NCBI GenBank assembly: GCA_965221735.1
Contig: OZ244910.1
Location: forward strand, 2,914,001-2,978,000
Direction: 5' to 3'
Length of the DNA stretch: 64,000 nucleotides
DNA from: UBA2991 sp965221735
Lineage (GTDB): Bacteria > Chloroflexota > Dehalococcoidia > Tepidiformales > Tepidiformaceae
The number at the start of each line of letters is the position of its first letter. Position 1 is the first letter of the stretch. The notes below the pieces were generated by a model. The model was given only the letters and a program-made list of their open reading frames with translations. It was not told the origin of the DNA and made no database searches. Shown here piece after piece: positions 26,262 to 34,421 of this stretch. The position numbers were made by a program, and so were the translations under genes.

Positions 26262-26870
26262 ATGGCGATTCGCACGGCGGAGATGGAGGCGCTCTGGGCG
26301 CGCGTCCGGGAGCGCTACGGGAGCTACCGGCTGGTGCTCCCGGGCGAGCCGAGCTTCATCTGCCAGCCGCACGAGTGCGACGCCTACTGCTGCCGCGCCT
26401 TCAACGTCTCGCTCGACGGCGATGAGGCGGAGCGGCTGCGGGAGTCCAGCGGCCTCCCTTCGTCCCGGTTCCTGGAGTGCGAGGACGGCGAGCCGATCGC
26501 GCTGCCGCTGGCGAAGCCGTTCGTGCTGGGCCGAAGCGAGGGGCACTGCATCTTCCTGGGCGCCGAGCTGACCTGCGACCAGTACGAGGCGCGCCCCGAT
26601 CCGTGCCACCTGTACCCGCACCAGGTCGTGTTCGTCGACGCCGCGAGCGGGAGGCCGGCGCAGCCGTCGGCGGAGGCGGGGCGGCGCGCGGTGGAGGCGG
26701 TGGCCGCGGGGCGGGCGGCGGCGGGGCCGGCGCCGCTCCTGCTGCGCCACGACCAGTGTCCGGGCTTCACCGGCCCGCCCTCGACCGAGGGGGCGTGGGG
26801 CGACCTCCTGCGCGAGACGTACGCGCGCTCCGTGGGCGGGGCGGGCGAGGTGGTAAGCTCGCCGCCGTGA
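26262..26870 (+). CDS. YkgJ-family cysteine cluster protein
   Basis: A 202-residue protein of the zinc/iron-chelating YkgJ family (CxxxCxxC-type). Cysteines occur in FICQPHECDAYCCRAFNVSLDGDEAERL, in GHCIFLGAELTCDQYEARPDPCHLYPHQVVF and in HDQCPGFTG; the CxxYxxRPxxCHxYP pattern is the family hallmark. Such proteins probably hold Fe-S or Zn; the role is unknown. The start is ATG 26262. The stop overlaps the start of the M20 peptidase-like gene (GTGA), giving tight coupling. Confidence 0.85.
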   Translation: MAIRTAEMEALWARVRERYGSYRLVLPGEPSFICQPHECDAYCCRAFNVSLDGDEAERLRESSGLPSSRFLECEDGEPIALPLAKPFVLGRSEGHCIFLGAELTCDQYEARPDPCHLYPHQVVFVDAASGRPAQPSAEAGRRAVEAVAAGRAAAGPAPLLLRHDQCPGFTGPPSTEGAWGDLLRETYARSVGGAGEVVSSPP

Positions 26871-28063
26871 GCCGCCGACAGAAACTCCCGAGCGTGCGCC
26901 CCGAGGTCGAGCGCATCACCGACGACGTGATCGCGGTGCGCCGCGACCTGCACCGCCACCCCGAGCTCTCCTGGAAGGAAGAGCGCACGCAGCGCGTCAT
27001 CCTCGAGGAGCTCGCCAAGCTCGACGTCGAGGACGTGCGGCCCATCGCGAACACGGGCGCGACGGCGCTCGTGAAGGGCGGCAGGAAGGGCCCTTGCGTG
27101 CTCTGGCGCGCCGACATCGACGCCCTGCCCGTGCCGGAGAAATCGGGCGTGCCCTTCGCCTCAGAGAACGAAGGCGTGATGCACGCCTGCGGTCACGACA
27201 CGCACGCGGCCATCGCGCTGGGGATGGCGCAGGTCGCGTCGGAGGCGCGGGAGTCGCTGGCGGGGAGCGTGCGCTTCGTCTTCCAGCCGGCGGAGGAGGC
27301 CTCGGGCGGCGCCGCCCTCTGCATCAAGGAGGGCATTCTGAAGAAGCCGCACGTCGACCGCTGCCTGGGGCTGCACATCAGCGCGGACGTGCCCGTCGGC
27401 GAGATCAACGTGGCGCCGGGGCCGTTCTTCGCCGCGCCCACGAGCCTGCGCATCACGATCAGGGGCAAGGGCGGGCACGCCGCCTCGCCGCACCAGTCGG
27501 TCGACTCGGTGGTGGTGGCCGCGCACGTGATCACGGCGCTGCAGACGGTCGTGAGCCGCTCGCTGCCGCCCCTGGAGACGGCCGTGCTGACCATCGGGAA
27601 GCTGGAGGCGGGCTTCCGCGGGAACGTGATCGCGGAGTCGGCGGAGCTGCGGGGCACGATTCGCACCTACAGCGACCGCGTCCGGGATCGGATGGTGGCG
27701 AAGGTGGAGGAGGTCGTGAGCGGGGTCTGCGCGGCGTTCGGCGCGACAGCCGAGATCAAGCACAACACGAGCTGTCCGCCGCTGGTCAACGACGAGGCGG
27801 TGACGGCGTTCGTGGAGGCGGAGGGGGAGCGCTACTTCGGGGCGCCGGCGCGGGTGTCGCGGGGGATGGGGGCGGAGGACATGGCGTACTTCCTGGAGGA
27901 GCGTCCGGGGTGCTACTTCTGGCTGGGGGCGCGCAACGAGGTGAACGGCGCCGCCGGCCGCCACCACGACCCGGGCTTCATCATCGACGAGCGCGCCATC
28001 CCCCTGGGGATGGAGTTCGGCATGCGCCTGATCGAGGGCTCGCTGGCGGAGCTGGCGGGCTAA
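26867..28063 (+). CDS. M20D family amidohydrolase (N-acyl-amino-acid hydrolase type)
   Basis: A 398-residue metal-dependent hydrolase of the IAA-amino acid/hippurate hydrolase group. It shows VRRDLHRHPELSWKE at the N-terminus, LWRADIDALPVPE, metal-site ACGHDTHAAIALG, FQPAEEASGGA, the dimerisation-domain GKGGHAASPHQSVDSV, RGTIRTYS, and MGAEDMAYFLEERPGCYFWLGA with a final HHDPGFIIDERAI. All metal ligands expected for M20D (Cys/His/Glu/His/His) are present. It cleaves N-acyl amino acids or related amides. The start is GTG 26867 overlapping the upstream gene. It is convergent with the amidohydrolase at 28073. Confidence 0.93.
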   Translation: MSRRQKLPSVRPEVERITDDVIAVRRDLHRHPELSWKEERTQRVILEELAKLDVEDVRPIANTGATALVKGGRKGPCVLWRADIDALPVPEKSGVPFASENEGVMHACGHDTHAAIALGMAQVASEARESLAGSVRFVFQPAEEASGGAALCIKEGILKKPHVDRCLGLHISADVPVGEINVAPGPFFAAPTSLRITIRGKGGHAASPHQSVDSVVVAAHVITALQTVVSRSLPPLETAVLTIGKLEAGFRGNVIAESAELRGTIRTYSDRVRDRMVAKVEEVVSGVCAAFGATAEIKHNTSCPPLVNDEAVTAFVEAEGERYFGAPARVSRGMGAEDMAYFLEERPGCYFWLGARNEVNGAAGRHHDPGFIIDERAIPLGMEFGMRLIEGSLAELAG

Positions 28064-28072
28064 CCCTTCCCC

Positions 28073-29191
28073 CTAGATACCCCACAGCCTCGCGGCGTTG
28101 CCGCCGACGACGAGCCTGGCCTGGTCCTCGGGGAGGGCGTCGAAGAAGGACTTTACGAGGCCGCGGGACTCGCCCAGGGTGCTCTCGGGATGGGGGTAGT
28201 CGGCCGACCAGAGGGCGTGCTCGGGGCCGATGTCGTCGAGGAGCTTGATGCCGCTGGGGTCGTCCATGAAGGTGGCGTAGCACTGGCGGTGCCAGTAGTA
28301 GCTGGGCATCTCGGCGAGCTGGGGCTTCATCTCGCTCTCGAACTGGCGGTAGGTCTTGTCGGCGTCGTAGAGGCAGGCGGGCACCCAGGAGATGCCGCCC
28401 TCGGTGAAGATGACGTTCATCTCGGGGTGGCGCTCCAGCGTCCCGGAGAAGGTGAGCAGCGACCAGAGGCGGCGGAAGGGCTGGAAGCCGGTGGTGAGGT
28501 AGGTGCCGAGGGCGCCGCGGCCGCGGTAGTTGGGGTTCTCGCCGATGTGGAAGGAGAGGGGGATGCCGCTCTCCTCGATGGCGTCCCACATCACGTCCCA
28601 CTTCGAGCCGTTGTACCAGACGCGCTCGGCGCGGGGGTAGGAGGGGATCTGCATGGCCACGTAGCCCCACGACTTCAGCTTCTGGATGTAGTCGGCGGTG
28701 CGCTCGGGGCTGTAGATGGTGGGGAGGATGCCGACGCCGTAGAGGCGTCCGGGCATGCCCGCGCAGAACTCGGCGAGGCCCTCGTTGTAGGCGTCGTAGG
28801 CGGCGATCATGAGCTCCTCGTCCTCGAGCGAGAAGAGGGCCATCGAGACCTGGGCGAAGATAAGCCCGGCATCGAGCCCCTCGGCGTCCATGTCGGGGAC
28901 GCGCTGCTCGATATCGCCCATGCCGGGGCGGCCCTGCGTGAGGTTCAGGTTCTGGCCGACGGAGTCGAGGTTGCGGCCCTCGCACTGAAGGTGGGTGCCT
29001 GTCTCGTCGCGCCAGACCTTCGGGGCCTTGTCGCGGTATTTCGCGGGCATGCGGTCGACGAACAGGTCGGGTGGTTCGAGCCAGTGGTCGTCGGCGGAGA
29101 TGACGCGGGTCCCGGCGGGGGGCTGCCAGTCGAGGTCGGGGATCTCGCGGTCGACGGGCCAGGCGATGGGGGGAATGGCGATCGCAGTCAT
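28073..29191 (-). CDS. amidohydrolase family protein (ACMSD-like TIM barrel)
   Basis: A 372-residue amidohydrolase-2 enzyme. VISADDHWLEPPDLFVDRMPAKYRDKAP is the opening used by SAR202/Chloroflexota members, with the D-x-H metal motif (ADDHW). DMDAEGLDAGLIF, LPTIYSPERTADYIQKLKSWGY, IPLSFHIGEN (metal His), NVIFTEGGISWV and ALWSADYPHPES (metal Asp) follow. The family includes decarboxylases and hydrolases of aromatic or lactone substrates; the substrate here is unknown. The start is ATG 29191. The upstream gap (29192-29306) separates it from the Panacea module. Confidence 0.88.
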   Translation of the reverse strand: MTAIAIPPIAWPVDREIPDLDWQPPAGTRVISADDHWLEPPDLFVDRMPAKYRDKAPKVWRDETGTHLQCEGRNLDSVGQNLNLTQGRPGMGDIEQRVPDMDAEGLDAGLIFAQVSMALFSLEDEELMIAAYDAYNEGLAEFCAGMPGRLYGVGILPTIYSPERTADYIQKLKSWGYVAMQIPSYPRAERVWYNGSKWDVMWDAIEESGIPLSFHIGENPNYRGRGALGTYLTTGFQPFRRLWSLLTFSGTLERHPEMNVIFTEGGISWVPACLYDADKTYRQFESEMKPQLAEMPSYYWHRQCYATFMDDPSGIKLLDDIGPEHALWSADYPHPESTLGESRGLVKSFFDALPEDQARLVVGGNAARLWGI

Positions 29192-29246
29192 GGGGCGCTC
29201 CGGGGAGGAGGACTCTGGGGGAAGGATATTCCCCACAGGGTGCGCT

Positions 29247-29259
29247 GGCCACCGCGAAT
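29247..29259 (+). repeat. left copy of a 13-bp direct repeat flanking the Panacea module
   Basis: GGCCACCGCGAAT, identical to 30055-30067. It continues into GCGAATA, a relative of the GTGAATA heptamers at 2784-2839. It lies 47 bp before the first gene of the module. Confidence 0.6.
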
Positions 29260-29306
29260 AGGGATGCGGGGGTGCGTGGGGCAAGCAATAGCTGTACAGT
29301 TGAGCG

Positions 29307-29792
29307 ATGGAGCAGGAAGGACGCCCCTTCGACGCGGAGCGGTTCCGGGCCCTGGCGCGGTACCTGGCGTCTCGTTCGCAGGACGACCCGGCGTTCGGCA
29401 AGACGAGGCTTGCCAGCCTCCTCTATCACTGCGACTTTCTCGCCTACGCACAGCTCGGGGACTCCATTACCGGGGCGACCTATACCAAGCTCCCCGAAGG
29501 CCCCTACCCGGAGTGCCTTGAAGCGGAGCTGGCCTCGGTGGACGAAGCCGGCGCTGGTACCTCCGCCTTCACCGACGCGGAGGTGGCGGTGATCGAGCAG
29601 GCGCTTGGTCACCGGGAAGCGTCGGAAAACGAACTCTCCATGCATATCCAGGCTCTCCCGCAGTACGTCGATGAGGGCGAGGTCATCGCCTACAACCTCG
29701 TGTTCGTATCCACTGAACCCCCTAGTCCGGAAGCGATCCGCGCAGCGCAGGAAGTCGCCGAACGGCTGGGCCGGGTCGCGCGTGCTGGCTGA
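29307..29792 (+). CDS. Panacea-domain (DUF4065/SocA-like) antitoxin
   Basis: A 161-residue protein. FRALARYLASRSQDDPAFGKTRLASLLYHCDFLAYAQLGDSITGATYTKLPEGPYPECLEAEL carries the Panacea signature (KxxLxxLLYxxDFLxYxxxGxxITGxxYxKLPxGPxP). Residues about 85-160 are helical (FTDAEVAVIEQALGHREASENELSMHIQALP ... PEAIRAAQEVAERL). Panacea proteins neutralise many unrelated toxins encoded next to them. A small gene overlaps its 3' end by 11 bp, as expected for an antitoxin-toxin pair. The start is ATG 29307. The module is bracketed by 13-bp direct repeats. Confidence 0.85.
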   Translation: MEQEGRPFDAERFRALARYLASRSQDDPAFGKTRLASLLYHCDFLAYAQLGDSITGATYTKLPEGPYPECLEAELASVDEAGAGTSAFTDAEVAVIEQALGHREASENELSMHIQALPQYVDEGEVIAYNLVFVSTEPPSPEAIRAAQEVAERLGRVARAG

Positions 29793-30042
29793 GGTTCGCT
29801 GGAAGCCGGTCGCAGATTCCAAGTATCGAGCAGTCGCCCGGGGTTACCCGCGGGTTCGCGCGGCGGTGGATGGCGCGTTGCGCACGATCGCGGTCGCGGG
29901 GCGTCGCCTGCCGCTCGCCCTGAACTCGGGTGGCCTGCGCACGGTCGAGACGCGGCGGCTCCCCGGCATCCCCCACCTTGTCCTCATCTTCAGCGAGGAT
30001 TCGGAAGGGGTGTTCTGGGTTGAGGAGATTCGCGCGCTCTAG
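29782..30042 (+). CDS. candidate toxin partnered with the Panacea antitoxin
   Basis: An 86-residue basic protein starting GTG 29782 inside the Panacea gene: AEVRWKPVADSKYRAVARG, then VRAAVDGALRTIAVAGRR, LRTVETRRLPGIPHLVLIFSED and VFWVEEIRAL. The order helix-helix-strands, with an opening xVRWxPxAxxxY and a final strand xVFWVEEIR, resembles RelE/ParE-fold toxins, which cleave ribosome-bound mRNA or poison gyrase. I do not recognise a named family, so this is inferred from size, overlap and partner. A longer frame starts at 29605 but lies wholly within the Panacea gene. Confidence 0.7.
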   Translation: MLAEVRWKPVADSKYRAVARGYPRVRAAVDGALRTIAVAGRRLPLALNSGGLRTVETRRLPGIPHLVLIFSEDSEGVFWVEEIRAL

Positions 30043-30054
30043 CCCGCCGAGAGC

Positions 30055-30067
30055 GGCCACCGCGAAT
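30055..30067 (+). repeat. right copy of a 13-bp direct repeat flanking the Panacea module
   Basis: GGCCACCGCGAAT, identical to 29247-29259, followed directly by another GCGAATA unit (GCGAATC-GCGAATA at 30062-30075). It lies 13 bp after the toxin stop. Confidence 0.6.
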
Positions 30068-30166
30068 CGCGAATACGGTATGCTCGCGTCCCCCGTTCTG
30101 TGGACGAGCGCGGAAGCGTGCGTACACTACGGACCAACACCCAACCCTCATCCAGGAGTGAACGCC

Positions 30167-31867
30167 ATGCCTGAATTCGATACCGTCATCAAGGGCGGAA
30201 CCATCTTCGATGGTCAGCGGACACCGCGGTTCAGCGGCGACATCGGCATCAAGGACGGTGTCATCGCCAGCATCGGCGGCAAGATTCACACGTCCAGCGC
30301 GGGCAAGGTGATCGACGCCAGCGGCCTGAACGTCGTCCCCGGCTTCGTCGACCTGCACACGCACTACGACTCGCAGATCTACTGGGATCCGTGGTGCTCG
30401 ATCTCGGGCTGGCACGGGGTGACCTCGGTCGCCATCGGGAACTGCGGCTTCGGCTTCGCCCCCTGCAAGCCCGAGGACCAGGACCGCGCCATGCTGACGA
30501 TGTCGCGCAACGAGGCGGTTCCCCTGGAGTCGATGAAGGAAGGCATGCCCTGGGACTGGGAGACCTATCCCCAGTTCCTCGACAGCCTCGACCGCACGCC
30601 CAAGGGCGTGAACGTCCTGAGCTACATGCCCCTCAACCCGCTCATGGCGTACGTCATGGGCCTGGAGGCGGCGAAGAGCCGGCCGGCGAACGAGACCGAG
30701 ATGGCGGAGATGCACCGCCTGATGAAGGAAGGCCTCGAGGCGGGCGGCTGCGGCTGGTCGGCCCAGATCGGCGAGAACGACGTCCAGCGTGACTACGACG
30801 GCACGCTCATGATCACGAACCTGATGACGCAGGACGACCTGCTCTCCTTCGCGCGCGTGCTGCGCGACGTGGGGCGCGGCTTCATCCAGTGCATCGGCGC
30901 GAGCCAGGACCTGACCGAGAAGCTGGCCGACGAGAGCGGCCGCCCCGTCATCTGGAACGTGCTCGCGGTCTTCACCGACCAGCACGGCATCGCCATGCCG
31001 GGCTACGAGCAGGCGATGGACTGGCTCGACGAGTGCAACGCCCGCGGCACCCGCATCTTCGGGCAGGCGCTGACGGCGGAGAACAACTTCCAGTTCACGT
31101 TCGAGGAGTGGAACCTGTTCGACTCCAGCCCGGCCTGGCGCGAGATGACCCTCGGCACGGTCGAGGAGCGAGCGGCGAAGCTGGCCGACCCCGTCCGCCG
31201 CCAGGCGATCAAGGACGAGGGCGGCGACTGGTCGGAAGGCGGCGCGGGCGTCGTCCTCAACTTCAACGACCTGATCATCGGCGAGCTGCACAAGCCGGAG
31301 CTGGACCGCTACACGGGCTGGACCTGCGGCGAGGTCGCGAAGGAGCGCGGGGTACACGTCATCGATGCGATGCTCGACATCGCGCTCGAGGACGACATGA
31401 AGGCGCTCTTCGTGACGGCCCCGCAGAAGATGGACATCGAGGCGATGAAGAAGATGGCGACCTCGGCGTTCGCCCTCCCCGGCGTCTCGGACGGCGGCGC
31501 GCACACGAAGTTCATCACCCTCGGCCGCTACCCGACCGAGTACCTGTCGCTGCTGGTGCGCGACCACGAGATGATGAGCCTCGAAGAGGCGCACTGGCGG
31601 CTGAGCGCCTACCCGGCGCTGGCGGCCGGCTTCCGCGACCGCGGCGCCATCCGTGAGGGCGCTCCCGCCGACATCGTGGTCTACGACCTCGAGAACCTCG
31701 ACATGGGCGAGGTAGAGAAGGCGTACGACTACCCGGCGGGCGCGTGGCGCCTGATCCGGAAGCCGCACGGCTACCGCCACATCATGGTCAACGGCGAGGA
31801 GACGTTCGTGGACGGCGAGTGCACGGGCGCGACGAGCGGCAAGCTCCTGCGCCACGGCACGGCCTAG
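30167..31867 (+). CDS. N-acyl-D-amino-acid deacylase-like amidohydrolase
   Basis: A 566-residue metal-dependent amidohydrolase of the D-aminoacylase group. FDTVIKGGTIFDGQRTPRFSGDIGIKDGVIASIG is the N-terminal beta part, VVPGFVDLHTHYDSQIYWDP the HxH metal motif, GVTSVAIGNCGFGFAPC the Cys/His region, and PGVSDGGAHTKF the late metal Asp. ADIVVYDLENLDMGEVEKAYDYPAGAWRLIRKPHGYRHIMVNGE forms the closing beta domain. Members cleave N-acyl-D-amino acids and may recycle peptidoglycan or exogenous D-amino acids. The start is ATG 30167 with CAGGAG about 9 bp upstream. Its terminator is at 31894-31923. Confidence 0.88.
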   Translation: MPEFDTVIKGGTIFDGQRTPRFSGDIGIKDGVIASIGGKIHTSSAGKVIDASGLNVVPGFVDLHTHYDSQIYWDPWCSISGWHGVTSVAIGNCGFGFAPCKPEDQDRAMLTMSRNEAVPLESMKEGMPWDWETYPQFLDSLDRTPKGVNVLSYMPLNPLMAYVMGLEAAKSRPANETEMAEMHRLMKEGLEAGGCGWSAQIGENDVQRDYDGTLMITNLMTQDDLLSFARVLRDVGRGFIQCIGASQDLTEKLADESGRPVIWNVLAVFTDQHGIAMPGYEQAMDWLDECNARGTRIFGQALTAENNFQFTFEEWNLFDSSPAWREMTLGTVEERAAKLADPVRRQAIKDEGGDWSEGGAGVVLNFNDLIIGELHKPELDRYTGWTCGEVAKERGVHVIDAMLDIALEDDMKALFVTAPQKMDIEAMKKMATSAFALPGVSDGGAHTKFITLGRYPTEYLSLLVRDHEMMSLEEAHWRLSAYPALAAGFRDRGAIREGAPADIVVYDLENLDMGEVEKAYDYPAGAWRLIRKPHGYRHIMVNGEETFVDGECTGATSGKLLRHGTA

Positions 31868-31893
31868 CGCGAACCGTCCGGCAACGCACCAAC

Positions 31894-31923
31894 GCGGGGC
31901 GCCTTCGGGCGCCCCGCTTCTGT
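31894..31923 (+). terminator. hairpin terminator with TTCG loop
   Basis: A 10-bp stem (GCGGGGCGCC and complement, 31894-31903 and 31908-31917) with a TTCG tetraloop and a weak T-containing tail (TTCTGTG). It lies 27 bp after the deacylase stop. It is repeated almost exactly at 32183-32210. Confidence 0.75.
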
Positions 31924-32206
31924 GTAAGCGACGGGAGTTGTTGGGTCTCGTGTGCTATCGTGACGGCAGCGGAAGGCGAGTGTCGCTCAGCAAAGAAGGA
32001 CACCCGCCAGGCGGGGCGGATCGGCCTCCAAAGGTGTACCGCCCCGCCCGTCCGCTACCGCCTGTCCCAGTGTAACCGTTCACCCACACAAGTTCGCTCG
32101 CTTCAGCCGCTGCGACGGTGGCCAGCAGGCCTGAACACTGGCGGGGGTCGCCTCGCAAGGACTACAGCGGCGACGCACCACCGCGGGGCGCCGTTGGGCG
32201 CCCCGC
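31924..32206 (+). ncRNA. candidate structured RNA in a 522-bp gene-free region
   Basis: No protein gene is supported between 31868 and 32389. Two strong adjacent hairpins are visible. The first is GGCGaGTGTC paired with GACACcCGCC (31975-31984 and 31999-32008, one mismatch). The second is GGCGGGGCGG paired with its exact complement (32010-32019 and 32039-32048). The stretch ends in a hairpin terminator at 32183-32206. I matched it by eye against SRP RNA, RNase P, tmRNA, 6S and common riboswitch cores and found no fit. It could be a small RNA on either strand, or a leader of phoX. Exact ends are unknown. Confidence 0.4.
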
Positions 32207-32210
32207 TTCC
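32183..32210 (+). terminator. hairpin terminator, near-duplicate of 31894-31923
   Basis: The stem GCGGGGCGCC and its complement (32183-32192 and 32197-32206) with a GTTG loop and TTCC tail. The flanking sequence also matches the first copy (GCxACGCACCAxCGCGG), making a direct repeat of roughly 42 bp spaced 289 bp. Confidence 0.65.
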
Positions 32211-32236
32211 TGTCCAGAACCCCTTGCCCCACCGCC

Positions 32237-32297
32237 GTTAACCGGCGTTCACCGAACGGCAACCGACCGTTAAGCGTCTGTTCGCGGCTGGTTAAGC
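32237..32297 (+). promoter_or_regulatory. PHO box: six direct repeats at 10-11 bp spacing upstream of phoX
   Basis: Units GTTAACC (32237), GTTCACC (32247), GGCAACC (32258), GTTAAGC (32269), GTTCGCG (32280) and GTTAAGC (32291) start 10, 11, 11, 11 and 11 bp apart, one DNA turn each. The unit and the spacing match PhoP/PhoB-family direct-repeat sites (GTTCACC in actinomycetes). The array lies about 90 bp before the PhoX start, so phosphate-starvation control is likely. Confidence 0.8.
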
Positions 32298-32389
32298 CTT
32301 CTCCGCGAGCCCTTCCCTAGCCTCCGGGCAAGCCCTGCGCGGCTATCCGGCCGCGCGCGGCAAGACGAGGGAAGGAAACACCTGTCCAC

Positions 32390-34314
32390 ATGAGTAACGA
32401 CTCCATCGAAGCGCCGGCCCCGAACCGCAGCGGCAACGAGCCGTTCGAGAGCATCCTCAACCGGCGCATCAGCCGGCGCGGCCTGGTCAAGGCGGCAGCC
32501 ATCGGCGCACCCGTGATCGCGCTGAGCACGAGCCCGCTGCTGGGCTCGCGCATCTTCGGCGGCGCCTCGCTCTCCAGCGTGGCCAGCGCCGACGGACACT
32601 CCGATGGCGGCGGCCTCAGCACGCTCGGCATCGAGAGCATCCCCCACGACCTTGAGGACGCCATCAACATCGCCCCGGCTACGCCGCCGACGTGCTCATC
32701 CGCTGGGGCGACCCCGTCGAGTCGGGCGCGCCCTCCTTCGACCTGAACAACCAGACGGCCGCCGCGGCCCGCAGGCAGTTCGGCTTCAACTGCGACTACG
32801 TGGGGTTCATGCCCCTCGACCCGGGCTCGACGCGCTTCGGGCTCCTGAGCGTGAACCACGAGTACACGCGTGGCGGCGACATGTTCCCCGGCTACGACGG
32901 CGAGAACCCGACGGCCGAGCAGGTCGCGGTCGAGATCGCGAACCACGGCCTCTCCGTGGTGCGCGTCTCGCAGCGCGGGAACGGCAGCTGGTACTACCAC
33001 GCGGACTCGTACTACAACCGGCGCATCCACGGCGAGCCGCCGATGGTCCCGACCGGTCCGGCGGCCGGCAGCGCCCACCTGCAGACCTCGGCCGACCCGA
33101 CCGGCATGGACATCCGCGGGATGTTCAACAACTGCGGCGGGGGGAAGACGCCGTGGGGGACCATCCTCACGTGCGAGGAGAACTTCCACCAGTACTTCGG
33201 CAACAACGACAGCGTCGAGGAGGCGGCCCAGGCGCGCAACGCCCGCTACGGCGCACCGGGCGGCGAGAGCTGGCGCAAGTGGGAGCGCTTCGAGAACCGC
33301 TTCGACCTCGGCCGGGAGCCGAACGAGATTAACCGCCACGGCTACGTCGTCGAGATCGACCCGTACGACCCCAATTCGACGCCGCGCAAGCACACGGCGC
33401 TCGGGCGCTTCAAGCACGAGGCGGCGAACACGACGCTCTCGGACGACAACCGCGTGGTCGTCTACTCGGGCGACGACCAGCGCTTCGACTACATGTACAA
33501 GTTCGTCAGCCGGAACACGTTCAACCCGTACAACCGGGCGGAGAACCTGAAGCTGCTCGAAGCGGGCACCCTCTACGTGGCGAAGCTCGACGACTCGGGT
33601 TCGGGCGAGTGGATCCCGCTGGTCCCCACGGGGCCGCTCTCGGACTGGAGCCTGGCCGACATCTCCGTGTTCACGCGGGAGGCGGCCGACCTGGTGGGCG
33701 CAACGCCGATGGACCGCCCCGAGGACATCGAGGTGAACCCGGTCAACCGGCGCGTCTACGTGGCGCTGACGAACAACACCCGCCGCACGGCGGAGCAGAT
33801 CGACGGTCCCAACCCGCGCGGGCCGAACGCCTACGGGCACATTCTGGAGATCACGGAGAACGACGGCGACGCGGCGTCGACGAAGTTCACGTGGGACATC
33901 TTCATCATCTGCGGCGACCCGGCGGTCGAGGAGCACGGCGCCTACTTCGCCGGCTTCGACCAGAGCCAGCTCGACTCCCTGGCGGCGCCCGACAACGTGG
34001 CCTTCGACCGGGCGGGCAACCTCTGGATCACAACCGACGGCCAGCCTCGCAGCCTGGAGGCGGCCGACGCCGCCTACGTGGTGCCGACGGCGGGGCCCGA
34101 GCGGGGTCGCGTACGGCGCTTCCTGACGGGCGTGCCGGGCGAGGTGACGGGGCCGGAGTTCACGCCGGACGACACGGCGCTCTTCCTGGCCATCCAGCAC
34201 CCGGGCGAGGGCGGCGGTCTCGACGAGCCCACGAGCACCTGGCCCGACGGCGACTTCCCGCGCCCGAGCGTCATCGTCACGCGCAAGCTCGACGGGGGCG
34301 TCATCGGCAGCTAA
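32390..34314 (+). pseudogene. phoX: PhoX-family alkaline phosphatase, Tat-exported, frameshifted (possibly sequence error)
   Basis: From ATG 32390 the leader has the Tat motif ISRRGLVK (Arg29-Arg30) and hydrophobic AAAIGAPVIAL, then STLGIESIPHDLEDAINIAP. The frame breaks at about 32677. One base on, AADVLIRWGDPVESGAPSF begins the PhoX body, which runs intact to 34314. It includes FNCDYVGFMPL, LSVNHEYT, GGKTPWGTILTCEENFHQYF, GRFKHEAAN, VVYSGDDQRFDYMYKFVS, MDRPEDIEVNP, CGDP and FDRAGNLWITTDGQ. One extra G in the CCCCGG run gives a single 641-residue protein. PhoX is a Ca/Fe periplasmic phosphatase releasing phosphate from esters. The upstream PHO box and the intact body suggest the gene is functional and the lesion an error. 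Confidence 0.88.
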
Positions 34315-34344
34315 CGCCCGCCGCCGGCTCACCCGCCACCAGCC

Positions 34345-34372
34345 AGCGCCGCCCTCCGGGGCGGCGCTGTTG
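34345..34372 (+). terminator. hairpin terminator after phoX
   Basis: A 10-bp stem AGCGCCGCCC with its exact complement (34345-34354 and 34359-34368), a TCCG loop and a GTTG tail, 30 bp after the phoX stop. Confidence 0.7.
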
Positions 34373-34421
34373 CGTGCGCGGGCGGGCGTAATCCCGATAG
34401 CAGGACGTTAGAGTCGCCCCT

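Noticed and set aside
24112..26571. 819-codon plus-strand open frame over leuA
   Set aside because: Antisense shadow of leuA; leuA is unambiguous.
32390..34314. Programmed frameshift in phoX
   Set aside because: No slippery heptamer or downstream structure is visible; a missing base in CCCCGG explains it and similar lesions occur elsewhere in the window.
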